Source: a candidate division WOR-1 bacterium RIFCSPLOWO2_02_FULL_46_20
GTDB taxonomy: Bacteria; Margulisbacteria; WOR-1; O2-12-FULL-45-9
Direction: 5' to 3'
Length of the DNA stretch: 40,214 bases
Assembly: GCA_001771365.1 (NCBI GenBank)
Contig: METP01000007.1
Location: forward strand, 1 to 40,214
The notes beneath the pieces were generated by a model, which saw only the letters and a program-made list of their open reading frames with translations, was not told the origin of the DNA and did not search any database. This document shows, piece after piece, positions 36,707 through 40,214 of the stretch. The translations under genes were made by a program, and so were the position numbers. Every line of letters starts with the position of its first letter. Position 1 is the first letter of the stretch.

Positions 36707-38107
36707 ATGAAAATTAAAGATTATCTAAAAAAGAAAACAAGCGTGGCCGGATTGGATATTAATGAAGCCGAGATCCGGGTCGCCTTTGCCGATATAACCG
36801 TCGCTATAGCTACTCCCGAATATGCCATTAAGGATGGCCGGATTATTGCTCCCGAAAAGATTGCCAGAGCATTAAAACAACTCTGGTCTGCCAACAAAAT
36901 AAAAACTAAAAATGTTTCTCTGGCGGTCCATGGGCAGGACCTGTTGCTGCATATTGTGACCATTCCTTACGCCAGGCCCGACGAAATTTGTCAAGTTTTA
37001 GAAACCAAAGTGAATCAGTATGTTGCTTTTGCCGGTGTAAAAACAGCTATTGCTTGGGACAAGGTTGGTGAGGTGTTTGAGGCGGGGGAGAAGAGATCTA
37101 AATTCCTATTAGCAGTGGCCAGACGGGACCTGGTCGACTCTTATATTAATGCCGTGGAACTGGCGGGGCTGCTTATCCATTGTGTAGTTTTATCTCCTCT
37201 GGCCAGTTGGCAGGCCCTTAAAGAGGGAAGTCTAAAGAGTAAGGGTAAAGAGAAGATGATTTTTATAAATGTGGACGAACAGCAAACCTTTGTCCTGGTT
37301 TTGGAAGGAAATTCTGTTTTGCTTACTCATAATCTCGCTTTGGGCGCGCAGGTGCTGGCTGCCTCTCCGGAAAAACTGGCCGTATTGGCCGAGGATCTGC
37401 AAAAAATATTGCACAGGGAGCAGCCAATTGCCGGAGTTGTTATCCACGCCGACAATTCATTAGTGAATGATCTGGTTAGACCTTTGGGCGAAGGTCTCGG
37501 TCAGGAGATAAAGGTTGAATATAACAAAACAGCCGCTGGTTTGGCGCAAAGCGTAGATCCCAAAATCAACCTGTTGCCTCTCGAAGTCAAGAAGCTTGAA
37601 GAGCTGCGCGAACACATCTTTTATTTTCTCTTCGCTTTAACCGGGGTCGCGGCATTGATGATTGTCAGCTTTTTTCTGCTCTATTTTTGGAGTTTTACTC
37701 TGAATAATCGCATAGAGGCGGCCAAAGCTGAATTGAGTAAGCCATCCATTAAATTTACTCGGCTGAAAGAGGTTGAGGAACAGAGCGAGTTGGTTGCAAG
37801 ATTAATCGTTGGCCGCCGGCGGATGGTTGAAAAGTACGGTAACTTTTATTGGGATAATGTTTTTAATGAGTTGACCGAGCTGGTGCCGGAAAGTATTTTC
37901 CTGTCAAAAATAGATGTCAAAGACGGGGATGTTATTATTGTCGATGGTCTAACGGCAAAATCCGACAATGCCTTTGATTTTATTCAGAAGTTAAAGACGG
38001 CAAAAAATCTTAAAAAGATCAGCCTGCAGTATGTGCGTGATTCGGATGAATTCGAAAACGCGGTTAACTTTAGTATTTATGCCGAGAAGGGTGCCAGGGA
38101 TGAATAA
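36707..38107 (+). CDS. PilM-PilN fusion protein (cluster II)
   Basis: SVAGLDINEAEIRVAFADI actin-fold start, TM FYFLFALTGVAALMIVSFFLLYFWSF, PilN-like C-term. Confidence 0.85.
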   Translation: MKIKDYLKKKTSVAGLDINEAEIRVAFADITVAIATPEYAIKDGRIIAPEKIARALKQLWSANKIKTKNVSLAVHGQDLLLHIVTIPYARPDEICQVLETKVNQYVAFAGVKTAIAWDKVGEVFEAGEKRSKFLLAVARRDLVDSYINAVELAGLLIHCVVLSPLASWQALKEGSLKSKGKEKMIFINVDEQQTFVLVLEGNSVLLTHNLALGAQVLAASPEKLAVLAEDLQKILHREQPIAGVVIHADNSLVNDLVRPLGEGLGQEIKVEYNKTAAGLAQSVDPKINLLPLEVKKLEELREHIFYFLFALTGVAALMIVSFFLLYFWSFTLNNRIEAAKAELSKPSIKFTRLKEVEEQSELVARLIVGRRRMVEKYGNFYWDNVFNELTELVPESIFLSKIDVKDGDVIIVDGLTAKSDNAFDFIQKLKTAKNLKKISLQYVRDSDEFENAVNFSIYAEKGARDE

Positions 38108-38897
38108 AGAAGACCTTGTAAAGATGATTATGGATAGTTCAATTAAGCGGAGGCTCTATGTTGTTATCCTTGTCTTGCTGCTGGTGGCCTTTGTTCTTTT
38201 TCGTATAATGCTGGCACCCTATTTGGCCAATGTAAATTCCTTAAGGGGTGAGCTTAAGGCGCAGGAAAATCTTTATAAAACAAAGTTGGCCAGGTCTGAA
38301 AACCTGGATAAATTACAAAAACAACATATTGTAGACGAGCAGACTTTGCGGGATCTGGCTAAACGATTTTTTGCGCAGGGTGAGGCGGAGATTTTTATGA
38401 AACAACTGCCTGGAATAGTGGCTGGTTTTGGCAATAAAGTGGTAGCCTTAAATCCCGGAGTGCAGACCGAACAATTAAGCCGCAGCGCCAAGCTGAAAAA
38501 ACATGTGTTAAGCGAAAATCTGCCATCCGAAAACGAGCTGATCGATTTTTTGAATATAAATCAGGTAAAAATTGATCTGGAAAACGAGGAAGAAACATTA
38601 TCCCTTTTGCAGCAGGCGATGAGTATGTTGCCCGAAAATAAGCGGGAGCAATTTAGGGTTCTCTGGCAACAGGCACAGAGTAGTGACTACTACGCCGGAA
38701 TACAGTTAAAGAAGATGGATCTGCAAGCAACTGTTCAGGGGCAATTTAAGGGCATATTGTCTTTGCTCGATTGGTTTGATCAATCAGATAAAATTATTGA
38801 CTTGAGCCAGATCAGTATTTTGGCAATGCGTAATCAAGGCTCACGGTTGGAATTTAAGTTCAATTTAAGTATTTATGTTATTGAGGAAGGGAGCTAA
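38100..38897 (+). CDS. PilO-like protein (cluster II, extended)
   Basis: ATG 38100 overlapping preceding stop; single TM, coiled coil, position after PilMN. Confidence 0.72.
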   Translation: MNKEDLVKMIMDSSIKRRLYVVILVLLLVAFVLFRIMLAPYLANVNSLRGELKAQENLYKTKLARSENLDKLQKQHIVDEQTLRDLAKRFFAQGEAEIFMKQLPGIVAGFGNKVVALNPGVQTEQLSRSAKLKKHVLSENLPSENELIDFLNINQVKIDLENEEETLSLLQQAMSMLPENKREQFRVLWQQAQSSDYYAGIQLKKMDLQATVQGQFKGILSLLDWFDQSDKIIDLSQISILAMRNQGSRLEFKFNLSIYVIEEGS

Positions 38898-38900
38898 GCC

Positions 38901-39365
38901 CTGGCAGAACGAGTAACCAAAAGCGCGTTGGAGAAGATGAAACAAAAGCTGAAAGAGCTTACTGAAAAGCGGCCCAGGATTTCCAAGACGATCGGGGAAG
39001 CCAGGGATCATGGTGATCTAAAAGAGAATTCCGCTTATCACTCGGCTAAAGACGAGCAGGGGCTCAACGAAATGCGGATCCGTGATCTTGAGGCCAGAAT
39101 AGTTAATGCAGTGTTGGTTAACGAAAATGATATTCCAAAAGACGGGAAAGTCCGGCTGGGGTCAACTGTGCGAATCAAGGCGCTTGATACCGGGGACGAC
39201 TCTGAATACACCATAGTCTCGGAAGCCGATGCCGATGTTTTAGAAGGACGGATCTCTACAGAATCGCCAATCGGCGCAGCGGTGATAAATTGTAAAAAAG
39301 GCCAAGTGGTGGAGGCCGAGTTGCCGCGGGGAGAGGTTAAGTTTAAAATTTTGGAAGTTAAGTAA
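38901..39365 (+). CDS. greA: Transcription elongation factor GreA (start uncertain: CTG 38901 or TTG 38928)
   Basis: GEARDHGDLKENSAYHSAKDEQGLNEMRIRDLEARI; GSTVRIKALDTGDDSEYTIVSEADAD; SPIGAAVINCKKGQVVEAELP. Confidence 0.9.
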   Translation: MAERVTKSALEKMKQKLKELTEKRPRISKTIGEARDHGDLKENSAYHSAKDEQGLNEMRIRDLEARIVNAVLVNENDIPKDGKVRLGSTVRIKALDTGDDSEYTIVSEADADVLEGRISTESPIGAAVINCKKGQVVEAELPRGEVKFKILEVK

Positions 39366-39391
39366 GAAGCTCAAGTAATCAGTTTGGGCGC

Positions 39392-39419
39392 TTGCAATTT
39401 GACATAGATCTGTTATAAT
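39392..39419 (+). promoter_or_regulatory. Putative promoter of the RNA-binding protein gene
   Basis: TTGCAA - 16 nt - TATAAT. Confidence 0.55.
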
Positions 39420-39567
39420 ATAAAAGTTGAGAGTCTGCATACGAGCAGGCACGGTCGAAATTAATGGTTTAGATAATAGTTGACTGCATCTAAGATCATG
39501 TTGATGCCCCTTGAGGCCTCTACATTCCGTTAATCGCAGCAAAATTATATTAAAGGAGTAAAATCAT

Positions 39568-39858
39568 ATGAAAAGCATATTTGTAGGTAATTTACCTTGG
39601 TCTGCCACTAATGAAGAGCTGGAACAGAAATTTTCTGAGTTCGGCCCGGTTAAGTCAGCCAGGATAGTTAACGATAAATTCTCTGGCAAGTCCAGAGGAT
39701 TCGGATTTGTTGATATGGAAGACGCTGACGCCGCAAAAGCCATTGCAGCCATGAGTGGTCAAAAATGGGGCGATCGCGAACTGACAGTCAATGAAGCCAA
39801 GCCAAAGTCTAACGACGGTGGCGGACGAGGCGAGCGAAGAAGTTTCGATCGTTTCTAA
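39568..39858 (+). CDS. RRM-domain RNA-binding protein
   Basis: KSIFVGNLPWSATNEELEQKFSEFG (RNP2) and SRGFGFVDM (RNP1); Gly/Arg-rich C-term. Confidence 0.95.
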   Translation: MKSIFVGNLPWSATNEELEQKFSEFGPVKSARIVNDKFSGKSRGFGFVDMEDADAAKAIAAMSGQKWGDRELTVNEAKPKSNDGGGRGERRSFDRF

Positions 39859-39878
39859 CTTCCCGCTAGTCAAACAAT

Positions 39879-39916
39879 AAGCATAGGCGCTTGATAACCT
39901 CAAGCGCCTTGCTTTT
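39879..39916 (+). terminator. Rho-independent terminator after the RRM gene
   Basis: AAGCataGGCGCTTGA taacc TCAAGCGCCttGCTTtt. Confidence 0.85.
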
Positions 39917-39948
39917 GTCCCGAGTCGAACCGTCGAGGGACTTTTTTT
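39917..39948 (+). terminator. Second hairpin with T-run
   Basis: GTCCC gagtcgaaccgtcga GGGAC ttttttt. Confidence 0.7.
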
Positions 39949-39964
39949 CTGCTATAATATGGAC

Positions 39965-40214
39965 GTGAGTGCGCCAAGAAAAGCTCGGCGTATACAGTTG
40001 GTTATCCGCAAAGGCGGAAAATCCGACCTAAACGCAAGTGAAGGTATTGAGCCCTGAAACAATATATAGACATAGAGGCTGACCCACTTCGGGACTGTCT
40101 ACATGATAACAGGGAAGGGAGAAAGCGTGCCGAACACAGATGCGGAAATAGACACAGCATTTAAACTATGTTAGATGTGGAAGCCCTTCGATCAGGGAAG
40201 AGGTATTAGACCCC
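39965..40214 (+). ncRNA. Structured RNA, probably the 5' part (domain I) of a group II intron, truncated by the window end
   Basis: GTGCGCC start (GUGYG-like) at 39969, paired GTTGGttatCCGC aaag GCGGaaaatCCGAC, aacgcaagtgaagg and ggctgacc motifs, no long ORF. Confidence 0.5.

Noticed and set aside
39917-39948. tRNA T-arm remnant (GGTTCGACTC on the minus strand)
   Set aside because: Stem pairing does not fit a T-arm; hairpin plus T-run reads as a terminator.

Overview
This 40.2 kb window is a gene-dense bacterial chromosome fragment, probably from an uncultured, deep-branching lineage (my inference from gene style). Left to right: a small accessory edge with a Com-like zinc finger; a GlpX-like phosphatase; a minus-strand lpd / TauE-like / YqeY block; ddl-ftsQ-ftsZ; a cassette of SAM methyltransferase, multi-TM histidine kinase and response regulator; a fur + feoB + Cys-rich peptide + DtxR/FeoA iron locus with clear Fur boxes; a minus-strand HK/RR pair; a complete type IV pilus-like cluster (pilB, pilC, five prepilin-like genes, PilM-PilN fusion, pilO, short secretin, pilT); a five-gene RR/RR/HK/HK/RR block; a second pilus-like cluster without secretin or pilT, containing a prepilin fused to a lamin-tail-like domain; greA; an RRM RNA-binding protein; and at the right edge a structured RNA that looks like the 5' part of a group II intron. 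The strongest unexpected signal is that the methyltransferase/HK/RR cassette is bracketed by two 62-bp direct repeats (60/62 identical). One repeat is the 3' end of ftsZ. The other, 3841 bp downstream and just before the fur promoter, still encodes the FtsZ C-terminal tail as a 23-aa micro-ORF. Gene content suggests a PhcB/PhcS/PhcR-like lipid-signal quorum module inserted behind ftsZ. All functional calls are from reading the sequence; no homology search was run.
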